64,000 nucleotides of DNA from Azolla caroliniana (taxonomy: Eukaryota; Polypodiophyta): assembly GCA_043228905.1 (NCBI GenBank), contig JBHGNT010000018.1, positions 5,208,001 to 5,272,000 of the forward strand, given 5' to 3'. The notes beneath the pieces are model-generated. The model saw nothing but the letters and a program-made list of their open reading frames with translations, had not been told where the DNA came from and ran no database searches. Of the stretch, positions 12,599 through 24,712 are shown piece by piece. Position numbers and translations under genes: made by a program. Position 1 is the first letter of the stretch; every line of letters begins with the position of its first letter.

Positions 12599-15500
12599 TT
12601 TGGTACTAATTGCACTTATTCAAGCTCACACATGAGACATTCATCTAGTTGATGATTAAGGTGTTAGAATGTTGTCTTTAAATTTTGTAGGGCCATATGA
12701 TATGCTTAGTTTTCATATATAGTATTTCAAATCTATAAGTGTAGACTTCTCCAAACGAAAGCCTGAGACAAGCTACTTAACCAAATGTAAAACACAAACA
12801 ATAATGTTATACAACGCTATTAATCATTAGGTACTAGTCAAATGTGTTCAGCGTAGGGACGATTCACACGTGTGCCGTCCTACGTATTATCATCATGTGT
12901 ATTCTAATATTATAGTAAAGAGAAAATATTGAAAGTGCCCCTTGTATTTGTCTACCCCCTCATTTTATTTTTTGTTTATTTTACAATGACTTGATGGGAT
13001 GAAGAACTTTGTAGAATTTACTAACAAAAAGGTTATCTAACGAAATGAATACATTTAACTTTACTAATTTTTCAAATACAGACACTATAATCGTATAATA
13101 ATGTGTTGTTCAATTATACTAATTCATTCATTAATCTATTTCATTGAAGTTGTTTGATTCAATTTCTAGTTAATATATTAATATGTGTTTACTTTACATC
13201 AATAAAAAGAGGGGAAACTTTGATGATTGACGTTGGTACTACTATAGAACTATGAGGAGTAGAGATGATATTGCCGGAAACAAGACACACTTTTGTAATT
13301 TTCCAAGGATCGACAAATTTTTCCATTGGATTAGATGAAAGAAGAGTATTTTTCTATCGATAAAAACTCTCTAACATGAGATACTATTAAAACAATATCA
13401 AATTCATACCCACCCACCAAAAACATGAGATTGTTTATCTTCATCTTTGTCTGTATTTGTAAAAGTTCATATAAAGTTAGCATATTCGGTAGGAATCAAA
13501 TGATTCTTGACCTTGAGACTAGTCCTTTGGAGACATTTAAAAGGCAACGCCTATAGGGACCCCTTCAACATTATCTATCCAGCACATATGAACAATGGAA
13601 AACAATAGCCGAGAAGGATAGACTTACACACTCCTCATGGGAGAGAATACATATCAAGACATGCAAATTAGTGTCAACTTGCAATTTTCAAAAGTATGTT
13701 CTCAAAGGTTTTCCAAAGTCACTTCAAAGCCTAAAAAATGGAGAATAAGATCAAATTATGGGCGGGGGAAGGTTTTGTTTAGAAATAATATATGCATATT
13801 GAGTGGTGGTAGTCCTCAATCGAATGATACCTCATGTATTTTGTAAGCATAAACTATTGTAAGGGACAGAAGAAAGGGGTAGCCATCTAACTTTAAAGAT
13901 GGACAAAGACACTTTCATATTTCCTTGCCAATTTATTTTTTATCTTTAGCTTTTGTTCTAACAAAAATTCAAAGCAATGTCTTGACGTATGCAATGATAT
14001 GAAATGTATCCTTGCATTTTCCAAAAACAAAAATGTATGGCATTGAAGGCGATATATGTTTTGGCAATGCAACCCCTAAAGGGTTTAGCATTCGTATGGT
14101 TGGTGCATAACAAAATAGAAGTGGTTGAGAGTACATGCACGGGTTTGATCCGATAAAGATCCATCAATATCCATCCCACAAAAAGAGTTGTAAAGAACAA
14201 TGGCTTTTAGTTAACTAATATAGCATGCAAGCCTAGAAGCTCACAGTGTCAATCTAGATCGATGATCCTAAGGAGTTTGATGTGAAAGAAAATTATTCTT
14301 ACTTTAAAGGTGTTATTGGCATAACTTTAGGGTTTCCAACTCATCCTACCCTCGTACTAAGAAATTATCTTTACAATTAGTCTTTGAAATTACGACTATA
14401 ACAAAAGGCATGAGCACACATGGATGTCCGAACCTACTAATCTTGCATCGATTGAATTTGATATGACAACATGATTCATTCATATGCACACAAAAGAAGA
14501 ATCATTGCAAACTCACCTTGGCATATGCAATCATCGATCTTGTTGAGGTGCTATGTTGGAATCACATAAAGAAACTAATAGATATGCACATGGCCTAAAA
14601 TAGCCACCATATCAATAGTGGCTAAAAGTGTGATAGAAAGACATAAAATGCAAACACTATCTACAATGATAGGATATAGTGCGTGTGCAAAGTGTTTCGT
14701 TACCATGTCATAAGCATTGATTCATTGGCTTCGTTGGACAAAGGGTTGGAATTAGCTAACCAACAACCTACTAAATAGCCATTTGCAAAATACTCATTGG
14801 ATGGCCATTCGACAACCATTTGGGACAACAATAGTTTTGGGTAGGTATGGTTTAGACGTCAAACCTAGGGTTGATTAAAGTCCTTTATCATTGATGTAAT
14901 AACAATAACATCATCATTGACGACACTGGATCATAATAAGAGCTTTTGATTCCATCTATGAGATAACTATACAATCAACTCATTGTCATCAATTTTGTTC
15001 TTTTTACTCTCTTCCGAGGCGATGAGTGATATTCTCCTTCGAGGATGGGATTGTCCCATTCTCTCACAATGGCTGTTGTCCTTCCTTTTACATCAACTGT
15101 ACGTGGGAAAATGAGACTTTAGGACTGCTACTTTGGCGTGATGCTAGGGACAGTTAAAACAAAGATGTCATTAATGTCATGAGCACAGACAAAACGTTTG
15201 AATGCGCACCTGTTAGCTCGGAAAGTTCCGGAGAGAAACAAGTATGGGATGGAGGATTGGGATGTAGTACTAGCTGGGTTGGTGACCTGTCTTTGTCCCT
15301 CTCATGTAAATAACTAGGGGGCAATTTCTCATGTAACAAGTACAATTTCTCATAATAAAACACATATAGGGGGCTATTTCTTCAATTAATGCAAACATTA
15401 TGATTTAGTTTCTTTCCCCTCTTTTCTCTTTTTGGTTTTTAAATTTGTTTTTTTTAATTTTTCTAATGTATTTAAATTAAAACAATTTCTCCAAGGATTT

Positions 15501-15710
15501 TGATCCATCCTCTGGTTTAATTCCTAATTTTATTTGTAAATTGTGAGGGGAATATTTTAATTTTCACAAAGGGCCGAAAGGAAGACTTTAAAAATAGGTG
15601 AGGCACTTTCTTCTTCATTCCTGTGTTTTTCTCTCTGTCAATTGCTCTGTTTTCTTTTTCCCATGCTGAGAATTGCTCTGTTTCTGTGTGTTTGAGAGAG
15701 AAAGAAAGAA
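10471..15710. other. Long intergenic stretch, no gene recognised
   Basis: Five kilobases of AT-rich DNA. All reading frames are under 85 codons with no recognised motifs or exon chains. A TG/TA microsatellite sits at about 12,570-12,598. A TATA-like ttaaaaatagg occurs near 15,589, upstream of the ERD15-like gene, and could be its promoter. Confidence 0.5.
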
Positions 15711-15714
15711 AGAA

Positions 15715-15890
15715 AGAAAGAGATCACATACACACATAGATCCATCACATATACACTTATAGAACCCACCCAATACACCCAGAGATCACATACACATAGA
15801 TCCATCACATATACACATATAGAACCTACCCAATACACAGAGAGATCACATACATATAGATCCATTGCACATACTTATATAGAAACCAAT
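15715..15890. repeat. Three-copy 60-bp repeat in the ERD15 leader
   Basis: The unit agatcacatacacatagat plus ccatcacatatacacatatagaacc is repeated three times, ending a few bases before the start codon at 15,898. It is probably transcribed as 5' UTR. An (AAAG)n-like tract precedes it. Confidence 0.8.
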
Positions 15891-15897
15891 CCATCAC

Positions 15898-16272
15898 ATG
15901 GGTTTGAATAATCACCCGTATATGGCCATCCATATGCCCTCATCCCTCGCTTCTTCACTCAATCCTAATGCCCCCTTGTTTATCCCTTCTTCGTATTATA
16001 AGCATGTTGATGTTGATGCCGATGCTTATGGTGATGGTGATGGTGATGATGGCTTCACATCAGATTGGGATGAAATAGAGGATTTCTCTCCAGAGTGGTG
16101 GAACCTCGTCCACATCTCTCCTTACTTCTGTGAGTATTGGCTCCAAAACTATGAGGCAAGTGGAGCCGACGAAGACTTGGTCATTCTCTCTCTACAAGAT
16201 GAAGATAGTAGCATAGATGTGGTCGATGTGGATGTGGATGATCTTGTCGATGATATTGTAGTAAAGTCATGA
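15898..16272 (+). CDS. ERD15: ERD15/CID-like PAM2-motif protein (124 aa)
   Basis: A small acidic protein of the plant ERD15 (early responsive to dehydration 15, also CID1) family, whose members bind the MLLE domain of poly(A)-binding protein and modulate ABA, drought and defence responses. Visible features: a PAM2 motif [15 protein letters not shown] at about residues 20-34, an acidic spacer rich in D/G (about 39-54), then the family signature [11 protein letters not shown] (about 61-71) followed by an aromatic CEYWLQNY. The C-terminus is acidic (repeated VDVDD). Angiosperm ERD15 is about 160 residues and usually has a short basic C-terminal motif (QPR); I do not see that here. In angiosperms the PAM2 and DFSPEWW motifs are nearly adjacent, whereas here about 25 residues separate them. 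The frame is single-exon from the first in-frame ATG. Acting in cytoplasm or nucleus is inferred from the family. Confidence 0.85.
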   Translation: MGLNNHPYMAIHMPSSLASSLNPNAPLFIPSSYYKHVDVDADAYGDGDGDDGFTSDWDEIEDFSPEWWNLVHISPYFCEYWLQNYEASGADEDLVILSLQDEDSSIDVVDVDVDDLVDDIVVKS

Positions 16273-16680
16273 ATCTAGACATAGATTATGACTAAATTCA
16301 TCATAAATGATGTTATTGATGATGTGTAGAGTCATGGAACTTGACATAGATCACGGGTACATGCATATACATACACACCATTTATACATCCATCCATCCA
16401 TTCAACTATCTAGGCCAACAGCAAGCTATACTCCTCATATAATCTAATGCCTTGTGCACGGATTTACTCATGAAGATGAGGGATTAATAACCATATTTAT
16501 TGTGTAATTTGTGCCCAGATTGCCTCTTAGGCTATTAGTGGTCGCAAAGCAAAAAGAAACTTTTGTTTTAACATTTATAAGCTTGGCTTTGCAAAAGGGG
16601 GGGATCTATGAATCAAGACACCCTAGTTGCACTTTGCCTACATGCCCTGTAACTTATATCAAAATAGTATATATATATAT
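16273..16680. other. 3' flank of the ERD15-like gene
   Basis: Probably 3' UTR and downstream sequence. A near-repeat of the terminal coding words (gtcatgaatctagacatagat / gtcatggaacttgacatagat) occurs at about 16,265 and 16,332. A TA microsatellite lies at about 16,668-16,690. Confidence 0.4.
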
Positions 16681-16681
16681 G

Positions 16682-17035
16682 TATATGTCTCATAAGCAAA
16701 GATAAAATTCTGTATGAGTATCAATTCTGGTCTTTTTTATAGGTATGTGGATATGTATTTTTATCTTCATTCTGGCTTCTTTTTTATGTGTATGTGAGTG
16801 TGTTTTGATCTAAATTCTAGTCCTTTTTATATGGATGTAGGTAGATGCGTTGATCTCATATGTCTCCTAAACAAAGATGCAATTCTGTATGAGTATCAAT
16901 TCTGGTCTTTTTTCTGTGCATGTGGATATGTATTTTTATCTTCATTCTGTTTTTTTTAATGTGTACGTGAGTGTGTTTTGATCTCAATTCTAGTCCTTTT
17001 TATATGGATGTAGATGCGTTCATCGCAATTCTAGT
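16682..17035. repeat. Tandem duplication, about 177-bp unit
   Basis: Two copies share attctgtatgagtatcaatt, gtggatatgtatttttatct and ctagtcctttttatatggat (starting about 16,682 and 16,859). Copies are diverged by small indels. Confidence 0.75.
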
Positions 17036-17130
17036 CTTCTTTATATGCATATTGATGTGTGTTGATCTCAGTTTCTGGTCTTGTTTCCTCATCTCTATTC
17101 CTAAATCCTCTGTTTAAGATGTATGGTTTC

Positions 17131-17420
17131 TTATGTGTATACATGTGGGCTTTCATGTGTGCATATCTCTCGGCAACTTAGATAAAGTGTGGATTAAGGT
17201 GGCATTCTAAACAAGATAGCTTCTATAGAATAATAGGCTGCTGACACTGGTGAAACACAACTGAGGAAACAGTTTTTATGTGTATACATGTGGGCTTTCA
17301 TGTGTGCATATCTCTTGGCAACTTAGATAAAGTGTAGATTAAGGTGGCATTCTAAACAAGATAACTTCTATAGAATAATAGGCTGCTGATACTGGTGGAA
17401 CACAACAGAGGAAACAGTTT
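17131..17420. repeat. 145-bp tandem duplication
   Basis: Copies at 17131-17275 and 17276-17420 begin ttatgtgtatacatgtgggc and differ at only a few positions. It lies immediately upstream of the plastid-derived insertion. Confidence 0.88.
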
Positions 17421-17469
17421 TTATGTTGATCACAATCTGGAACATACATAAACTGAATTTAGTCCATAT

Positions 17470-18161
17470 GGCAATGTATGGTTTCTACCCATATGCATTA
17501 TTGGTGTACAACAGCCCAACAAATGGTATATATTCTAGTCACTCGAGTCACGCAGTTTACATGTGGTTCTCGATCAACTAATCGTTAAATATGGTACACA
17601 ATTGTTTGCCTGTTCTTTGTCTATCTTATTCTGTGTAATTTGTATTAAAATACGTTAATCATTGCTATTGTGAGGCAAGGAATGCATATGGAGGAACAGC
17701 CAACACCTGATTCTAGTGAAAACTCCCATATGCTTGACTCAGGAAACTACCAGTTTTGATAAATATCTTATGTGTTCTTCAACGGAAGACATCACATTTT
17801 CAGGGGGAAACTATGTATCCCTAGGACCTTCAGGTTCCGTGGCCAGAACCTCTTAAGAGGGCCTAATGATTTGGATCTCAGTAGTTAAAGATGGATATAC
17901 AAACTTTGGCAAGATCATTAATCTACGGAGTATACGACTCATGCACCTCTGGGCTCTTTAAATTCCATGGATGGAGTAGGTACTGAGATTTATGCTGTCA
18001 ACTACGTATCACCCCCTGAAGTTGGCTGGCAACATCTCACTTCAATCTAGGATTCTTCCTTCTTTGTGGTTCCCCTGGGATCATGCAGTTATAGCGAGTT
18101 TTGAGAAAAGCAATTGATTGTAATACCAAACCCCGCCTTTTCAAGGATTCCTGTTAATTAA
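17470..18161 (+). pseudogene. psbC: Plastid psbC fragment in nuclear DNA (NUPT)
   Basis: The sequence follows the 3' third of chloroplast psbC (photosystem II CP43). Recognisable stretches in order: a decayed PEASQAQAFTFLVRDQ-equivalent at about 17,535-17,577, a KYLMRSPTGE-like part at about 17,755-17,800, LEPLRGPNGLDL-like at 17,845-17,882, then THAPLGSLN and ATEINAVNYVSP-like at 17,937-18,015, SWLATSHF-like at 18,020-18,045, and an EKGIDRD-like end with a terminator-equivalent taa near 18,158. Stops and indels break every frame and about 110 bp at 17,580-17,690 has no plastid counterpart that I recognise, so the copy is old and non-functional. Confidence 0.85.
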
Positions 18162-18948
18162 AGAATCAATTCTGGGAAAAGAAGACATTTAGAACTATGG
18201 GAAAAGGAAAGGATTCTCCCTCCTCTGGCAGTAAGTCCATGTGCACTTGGTGAATGTACATCATTGTCGGGGGATTCGCTGCCCATTAAATCCCAGTTGA
18301 TTTGTATTGTGTATCCATGTAATGGGATGGCCAAACACCAGCAGCTTCAGAGTCTATAGCTAGGTCAACAGTATGGGCAACCCCAAAACCATAAACAGCG
18401 TAGTTTTTTTGCGGTAATGGATGTTCTATGGATGTGGAATGGCGGTTTTCCTGGAGCTGTTTTGAGGTATGTTGTTGGAGAGGAGACAGTTGGTTATAAC
18501 TCGAAATCTATATTCCTTTAAATGGGGGGGGGGGACTAGCATCAACCTGAATGATTTGTACTTCGTTTGGTTTTGTCAATCCATCATATTATAGGCAACA
18601 AATTTGCCTTCAGTATACTGGTGCAATTTCTGGATCTTTCTGGATTGATTCAAGCATACCTTCCATTGCTTTTGTTTTGAAGAGCCATTGTTTTGCTAGA
18701 GACAAACCACATTTATGAGGCTGATATTTTTCAATATTATGGTGGCTTAATGTTAAATGCTTGATATTGAATTGTAGGAGAGGTATTGAAACCCTCAATG
18801 GTAATTTGGCACCATGTCGGTGTTCAAGACTGGATACCTTACCCCCACTAGACCAAGTGAAGGAGATAATGAGAAGCCGAACAACTTGTAGAGGATACTA
18901 TATACTAAGCCTCTGATGGAGTACATGATACGAGTAATAGCAAAATCT
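18162..18948 (+). other. Probable continuation of the plastid insertion (psbZ region)
   Basis: In plastid genomes psbC is followed by trnS-UGA (opposite strand), psbZ and trnG-GCC. A psbZ-like stretch (tttctggatctttctggattg) appears at about 18,629-18,651. A possible antisense trnS remnant (ggaaaaggaaaggattct) lies at about 18,199-18,216. Both are too decayed to call on their own. A G9 run occurs at about 18,525. Confidence 0.45.
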
Positions 18949-19019
18949 GTGGATACAGTTGAATGGTAAAAGATCTCCTTGCCAAGGAGATGACACAGGT
19001 TTGATTCCCACTTCTGCCC
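18949..19019 (+). pseudogene. trnG-GCC: Decayed plastid trnG-GCC in nuclear DNA
   Basis: The 71 nt follow chloroplast tRNA-Gly(GCC): D-arm ttgaatggtaaaa, anticodon arm tctccttgccaaggaga with GCC anticodon, and T-loop ggtttgattcccac. The acceptor stem no longer pairs properly (gtggata against ttctgcc) and the B box has g-to-t type changes. It lies downstream of the psbC fragment in the same order and orientation as in plastid genomes, so both derive from one transfer. Confidence 0.85.
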
Positions 19020-21032
19020 ATATAATCATTCAAGTGACTGCTCCGCACGTGAGAGGAAAGAATTCATCAATCAAATGTTAAATCGCGAGAATCACCAAAG
19101 TCTTTCCTTTTAATAATCTCATTGCTTGGGTTAGTTTGGATAAATCCTTCTACTTGCTGGGTGAGCAAATAAAAAAACTGACCAGTATTTTCTGTTTTAT
19201 GGGTGACTCAGACTAGTGATGGAATGAGCCACTTGATAATGCTCCCACTGAGAGTAGTATACTTATCAATTAGTAGAGAGACCTTCAATATTGCCAAATA
19301 ACCAGGCATTACATGCAACACCGATGAAAACCAATTCACTTCATCTCGAATGAAAACCAAAGTATTCATCAAACCCCTTTTTTATGGGGATGAACCACTT
19401 CTTCTAGGGAAAGTTATCTGTTGGCAGATTCATCCAGGCTGGTTAAATCTACGCAAGATCATGGACATGAACTAAGTAAAAACCTTAGGACTGGATTGTA
19501 TGTTCCGCCATCCCAAAATAGTCCTCTCCAAAGCGCTCAATGCCCATTCATAGAAAGAATAAAAAAACTCACTAACAAATGGAATTCAGAATTGTGACGA
19601 TACCGTCCTTTCTAACCAGATGCTTCCCTCATCATTCATTCATTCATTCAGAGTGGAGACCAATGTTTTAGTAATAGAAACAGTGGTGGCTATTGGCTCC
19701 AGTAGCCCTGAAGGATAGAGCATTCTTATGTACCATCTGGGAAACTAGCCAATTTTAGTCCGATCATAGGATCCCTCAATACAGCGTGTTAACAGGCAAA
19801 TCAAGAATTTCACTTCGAAACCTGGATCAACAATGATCAATCTGCATCCACAGGTCGATTCCCTCAGCTGCTGCACCAACACTGAAGGAGTTAAAAGGAA
19901 ACTCACTTCATCTCTGCCAGAAGCCAATCAAGAAGTCATTATCTAGCAAGGAAAGAGGGCCTACTTCTTGGAAGCAATAACCAAAATGAGATCTTCAACA
20001 TTTGGAAGAAAACTTGAACATACTTTAGATATTTGGAAGAGAATAAGGTGTAGTTTTCTTACTATATCAATGACTCTCTGCATCACCTTTCTCCCATGGG
20101 TTCTCTCAGCTCTACTGTACTCTCTCAATTAGGTACTCTACTCAACCTTTTCATACAGGCTGACTATTATGCATTCAATGCATGTAAACATGAGCTACTT
20201 CGGCTTTATATCCTTAGAGAATATTGCATTTATCTTGGATTAAAGAGGTTTGACAGTTCACCATTGCTTTATGACCTAATATGCCACTATTCCTTTTTAC
20301 ATCAGAATAACAACACACATTCATTTCCCAATTAAAGGGACTCCTTTTCTTTTGCTTTTATCTCAAGAATTCATCTACGGATTAAAGGTATAACTTTTTG
20401 CTGTGTCCTCAGAGAATTCATTCATGTCACCGACAACAACCAACTCTGGCTTTATGTTCTCAAAGAATTCTTCATCTATGGATTGAAAAGGCTGTGAGAC
20501 AATCTATACAGATGCATTGTTTAGTGTTCAAAGGGTCATACATTCATGCTACATCAATACAAATTAAATAACTACTCGATTGAGATGTCTTGGCTTTACA
20601 TTCTCAGAGGATTCATGCCTTAAATCTATGTAGGTCAAGCCTTAGATGTATGTTCTCCTCGAGCATTCCATGACACATTAACAAAGAGTAGGCTGCTTGA
20701 TAAATGCCATTATTTTGGAAGAAATTTGAAGAGCTCTACATACTACCACTGAATTATCTTTTCAGTTATGAGTCGGAGTAGATGGTAAGTGAACATTAAT
20801 GTAGTGTTACTGAAACTGCACAACAATCAACTTTTTAATTATAGACGCCTGAAAGACGAAGTAAAGGAAAAGGAAGCTATACTCGAATCTGATCAGAGAA
20901 CACTTCGACTAAAAAGAATTTGTCAAACATTTGCCATTGCTTTTACATTATTTCCTCCAAAGGTATATGATACATGAAATCAAACAAATGAAATAAATAA
21001 AATGAAATAAGAAGAATAGGGCACGGAGAAGA
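19020..21032. other. Intergenic; possible tail of plastid insertion and weak repeats
   Basis: I cannot identify trnfM, rps14 or psaB, the next plastid genes, though decay may hide them. Around 20,205-20,640 three loosely similar blocks recur (ggctttatatccttagagaat, ggctttatgttctcaaagaat, ggctttacattctcagagga). The plus frame near 20,845-20,975 (RRLKDEVKEKEAIL) looks coiled-coil-like and could be an exon relic, but nothing supports expression. Confidence 0.35.
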
Positions 21033-22382
21033 TCACATCACAATCTCTGGCTTCAGAATGCTGCTTTTGATTTCCTTGTGGGGTAAAACAACACCACCAT
21101 TGCTATAAACTTCATCCGATATATGTACATCTTCACCTAATACAGTCATGTTCTCTACACGAGCCCATTGTCCAATAGTAGAATGCCAACCAACAATGCT
21201 TCCTGAGACACAAGCATGTTTCTTTACTCTAACCCCTCTCATAATGGTGCATCTTGAAAGCCTAACTCCTGCCTCAATCACACAATTTTGACCTATCGAT
21301 ACATCTGGCCCAACAAGACATCCTTCACCTATCTGGGCGGTCTCATCAACAAGCACATTTCCGACTATATTAGGTCCAGTCAATAACTTCTCTGGGTGAT
21401 TCTTTTTCAGTGAATCCAAGTACAATCTCAACCCAGTTATATAATCCCTTGGCTGTCCTACATCCATCCAAAAACCAGGTAGAACCATCGCAAAGAGTTT
21501 GTTCTCCTTCGCAATTTTGGGGAAGATTTCTTTCTCAATCGACGTGGGTCTCAACTCAATCCTGTCCAAAACCTCTGGATTGAGAAGGTAGATCCCTGCA
21601 TTGATCTTGTTACCCACAAAGACCTGTGGCTTCTCAACAAAACGTTGCACCTGACTGTTCGTCTCATCCATAACCACCACACCATATTTCGAGGGCTCAT
21701 CAACCTGATATTGAATTTCACACAATACATTGAGTAAACCATTTAAAACCTTGATAAACATAAGGCATGTTCAGACATACATAAATTGAATAAATCTTTA
21801 AGTCATGAAGCACACACGGAATCAATCTGTAATGCATGAAGCATATACCGACAGACACATAACTTGAATCAATCTTTAAGACATGAAGCATACACATAAT
21901 AAATCTTTAAAGAATGAAGCATTCACGTAATAAATCTTTAAAAAATGAAGCACACATTGTCATTGTCTTCAAGACACAACACCTGCAGAATAAACGGAAT
22001 ACATTTTCATGACATACACATACATGCAGTAAAACTTTAAGCAATAGAACAAATGCTAATGACCTACATTCCAATGTTAAAAGAGTGTTTATAGTATATA
22101 CCTTGGTGACCATGATAGAAGCTTCACCTCCATGAGACTTGTGAAACTCTATCATTTGCTGGAGGGGATACTCACTAATAACATCACTATTAAGCACAAA
22201 GAATGGCTCGCCAGATCCATCGAGAAGTTTGTCTCTTGCCAATGCCAGGGGACCAGCGGTGCCCATCGGCTCGTATTCTCGAGAACATACAATTTTGATC
22301 CCTAGCTTTGCTTCAAATTCCTTCAGGAATCCCATCATGACCTGCGTAGGGGAGATATGTAAGTTCAATAAGGTTAGTAAAT

Positions 22383-22413
<31 letters not shown>

Positions 22414-23987
22414 CTACGCTCAAGTCATGACCGTAGCAAGACAAGCACAAGGGATCACAGCCTTTCTATATCCATAGAACCAAGGCCCTGTTCAGACTAT
22501 ATTGATCTAGAGCATAGTGATAATTGGTCTACTCTGGCCTTAATTAACCCTAACAATGTAGGTACTGTATCCTCATAACAAAGCCATGTCTAGGCCAAAG
22601 AGACTTTTTCTTCATGGATCTCTCCAACATTGAACCAAACTAATAATGGCTCTTTTTTGATGTATCTCTACTACGTGGACCCCCAAAGCCAAAACACTTC
22701 CTTTGCTTTTGCTTTTGCCTAGATATGACTATATATTTACTACTATAGGCATATGCTCCGTTGTTGGCAAGCTGTTTCCCTAATCCTCTGACATAAAATC
22801 AGGGTTTCCACCATGTCTCTATAAGAGGCACATACATTGACAAAAAACCTAAACGATGCATAGATCTGTCCACTACGTACACTCCAAGCTATAAGCTTTC
22901 ACACAGACCATCAGCCCAATGGTTGATCTGATGCTCTAGCAACAAAGTTGGCTTTACTGCATTGGCACAATCAGCCAGATCTGTCCATATCTTGTGCATA
23001 GTAGATAGATTTAGGGTTTCTTAAATGGCTATTGTTACGCATATATGAGTAGAAATAAAACGAAAAATCTAAATCGATTGGTCTTCTGCATGGATCTGTA
23101 CATATATTCGCTACTATACATATTTCTAGCTGTATGGAGAAATGTTGCTCCGTTTCTCTGGCATGAAAGTAGATTTTCTGCTAGAGCTATCAATAAGCCT
23201 GCTGTCTGGTGTAATAAGTGTATATATAAAAAGATCCTTGAACCCTAAATTATGAATTGAATTGTTCAGATCTGTAAGAGGACAAAACATAGACCCTAAA
23301 ACCCAAGAACATGATCCCACACAAAAGACCATAAGTCTAATTTAACCCTAACATTAAACCTAAGCGTTGCCAGAACCCATGGAAACATGCAAAAATATGA
23401 AAATATTGAGCGTTCAGATCTCGGAGGGCAGATCATACCTCAGGCTGATAATTTATAGCCAGCACGACTTCAGATACCCCTATCGCCTTCAGGGCTTCGA
23501 TCTACGAGAAGAACCAGAGATCATACCGAATCAGCGAATAAAACAATTGGAGACAATGAAGAAAACATAGATGAAGGAAAATGATCAGATCAGAGGGAGG
23601 AGAAGAAACAGAGGGGAAGGAGGATGAACATTCAAAAAATATTCCTAGATGAGAAAAAGAAGATAATATCAGATCAGATTAAATAAAGTCAGAGAGTAAC
23701 AGAGAGAGATATAAGAACTGAAGAAGAAACAGAATTTTGTGAAAGCTAAGAAAATAAAGAAGATCAAATGGGGGGAAATAACAGGGGCTGAAAAAAGAGC
23801 CGAATTTCGCAGATATTCAGAGAAGGAAGGAAGGGGAGGAGGAAGAAGGATAGGATCAGAGGTTTCTTTGATATACCTGATGAAGGATCATGGGTTTGTT
23901 TGCAAAATCAACGAGAGGTTTAGGCAAGCTGAGGGTGAGAGGCCTCAGGCGAGTACCGAAGCCCCCAACTAAAATCAAAGCTTTCAT
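21033..23987 (-). CDS. CYT1: Mannose-1-phosphate guanylyltransferase (GDP-mannose pyrophosphorylase), 361 aa
   Basis: Makes GDP-mannose from mannose-1-phosphate and GTP in the cytosol; GDP-mannose feeds ascorbate synthesis, protein N-glycosylation, GPI anchors and cell-wall polysaccharides (Arabidopsis CYT1/VTC1). Exons on the minus strand: 23987-23877, 23501-23439, 22341-22102, 21704-21033. All introns are GT/AG and phase 0, giving 37+21+80+223 = 361 codons before the stop, the same length as the Arabidopsis protein. Exon 1 holds the nucleotidyltransferase signature [11 protein letters not shown] with the activator lysine in PKP. Exon 3 holds LNSDVI, exon 4 FVEKP and GFWMDVGQP followed by hexapeptide (left-handed beta-helix) repeats and the conserved end LKPEIVM. 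No key residue appears to be missing, so it is likely functional. The start is the only ATG giving the full signature. Confidence 0.96.
22386..22413. repeat. (TG)n(TA)n microsatellite in a CYT1 intron
   Basis: A short dinucleotide run lies about 45 bp upstream of the third-exon acceptor on the gene strand. Confidence 0.8.
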
Positions 23988-23990
23988 GGT

Positions 23991-24021
23991 TTCTTCTTCT
24001 TCTTCTTCTTCTTCTTCTTCC
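23991..24021 (-). promoter_or_regulatory. (GAA)n tract in the CYT1 5' leader
   Basis: Ten GAA units (CTT on the plus strand) end 4 bp before the start codon and are probably transcribed. The tract in the leader may affect translation, which is inference only. Confidence 0.6.
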
Positions 24022-24162
24022 TCTGTGTGACTGTGTGAGTAGTAGCAGCTCTGTGTCTCTCTGTATGGATGAGTGAATGAAAGAGAGAGACCAGGGATGA
24101 TGATGATGATGATTGAATGAATGAAATTGGAGAGACATATTTATACAGACATACATACATAA

Positions 24163-24163
<1 letters not shown>

Positions 24164-24193
<30 letters not shown>

Positions 24194-24712
24194 TGTATGT
24201 ATGTATGTATGTATGTGTGTGTGTGTGTGTGTGTTTATGTGTATGCATGCATGCATGTATGTATGTATGTATGTATGTATGTGTGTGTGTTTATGTGTAT
24301 GCATGCATGTATGTATGTATATACGCATGTATGTATGTATGTATGTGTGTATGTATATGTGTGTGTGTGTGTTTGTGTGTATGCATGTATGTTTGTATGT
24401 ATGTATGTGTGTGTGTGTGTTATGTATGTATTGTGTGTGTATGTATGTAGTTAGTACGTACGTATGTGTGTGTGTGTTATGTATGTATTGTGTGTGTATG
24501 TATGCAGTTAGTATGTACGTACATACGTATGTATGCATGTATTGTATTGTATGTATGTGTGTATGCATTATGTATTGTATGCACGTAGTAACGTATGTAT
24601 GTATTGTATTGTATTGTATTGTATTGTGTGTGTGCGTATGTACGTGCGTACGTACATATGTATTGTATGTACGTACGTGTGTGTGTCGTATGTGTGTGTG
24701 CGTGTTTATGTT
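24164..24712. repeat. Long (TATG)n / (TG)n compound microsatellite
   Basis: About 550 bp of TATG tetranucleotides interspersed with TG, GCATG, ATTGT and TACG variants lie about 180 bp upstream of the CYT1 start. Because the unit lacks stops in several frames, spurious frames of up to 256 codons appear on both strands. Confidence 0.95.

Noticed and set aside
18949-19019. Possible functional nuclear tRNA-Gly gene
   Set aside because: The acceptor stem does not pair, the B box is altered, and the sequence is plastid-like next to a psbC fragment.
20789-20977. Coiled-coil-like frame RRLKDEVKEKEAIL near the CYT1 3' end
   Set aside because: Could be an exon relic, but there is no recognised family and no neighbouring exons.
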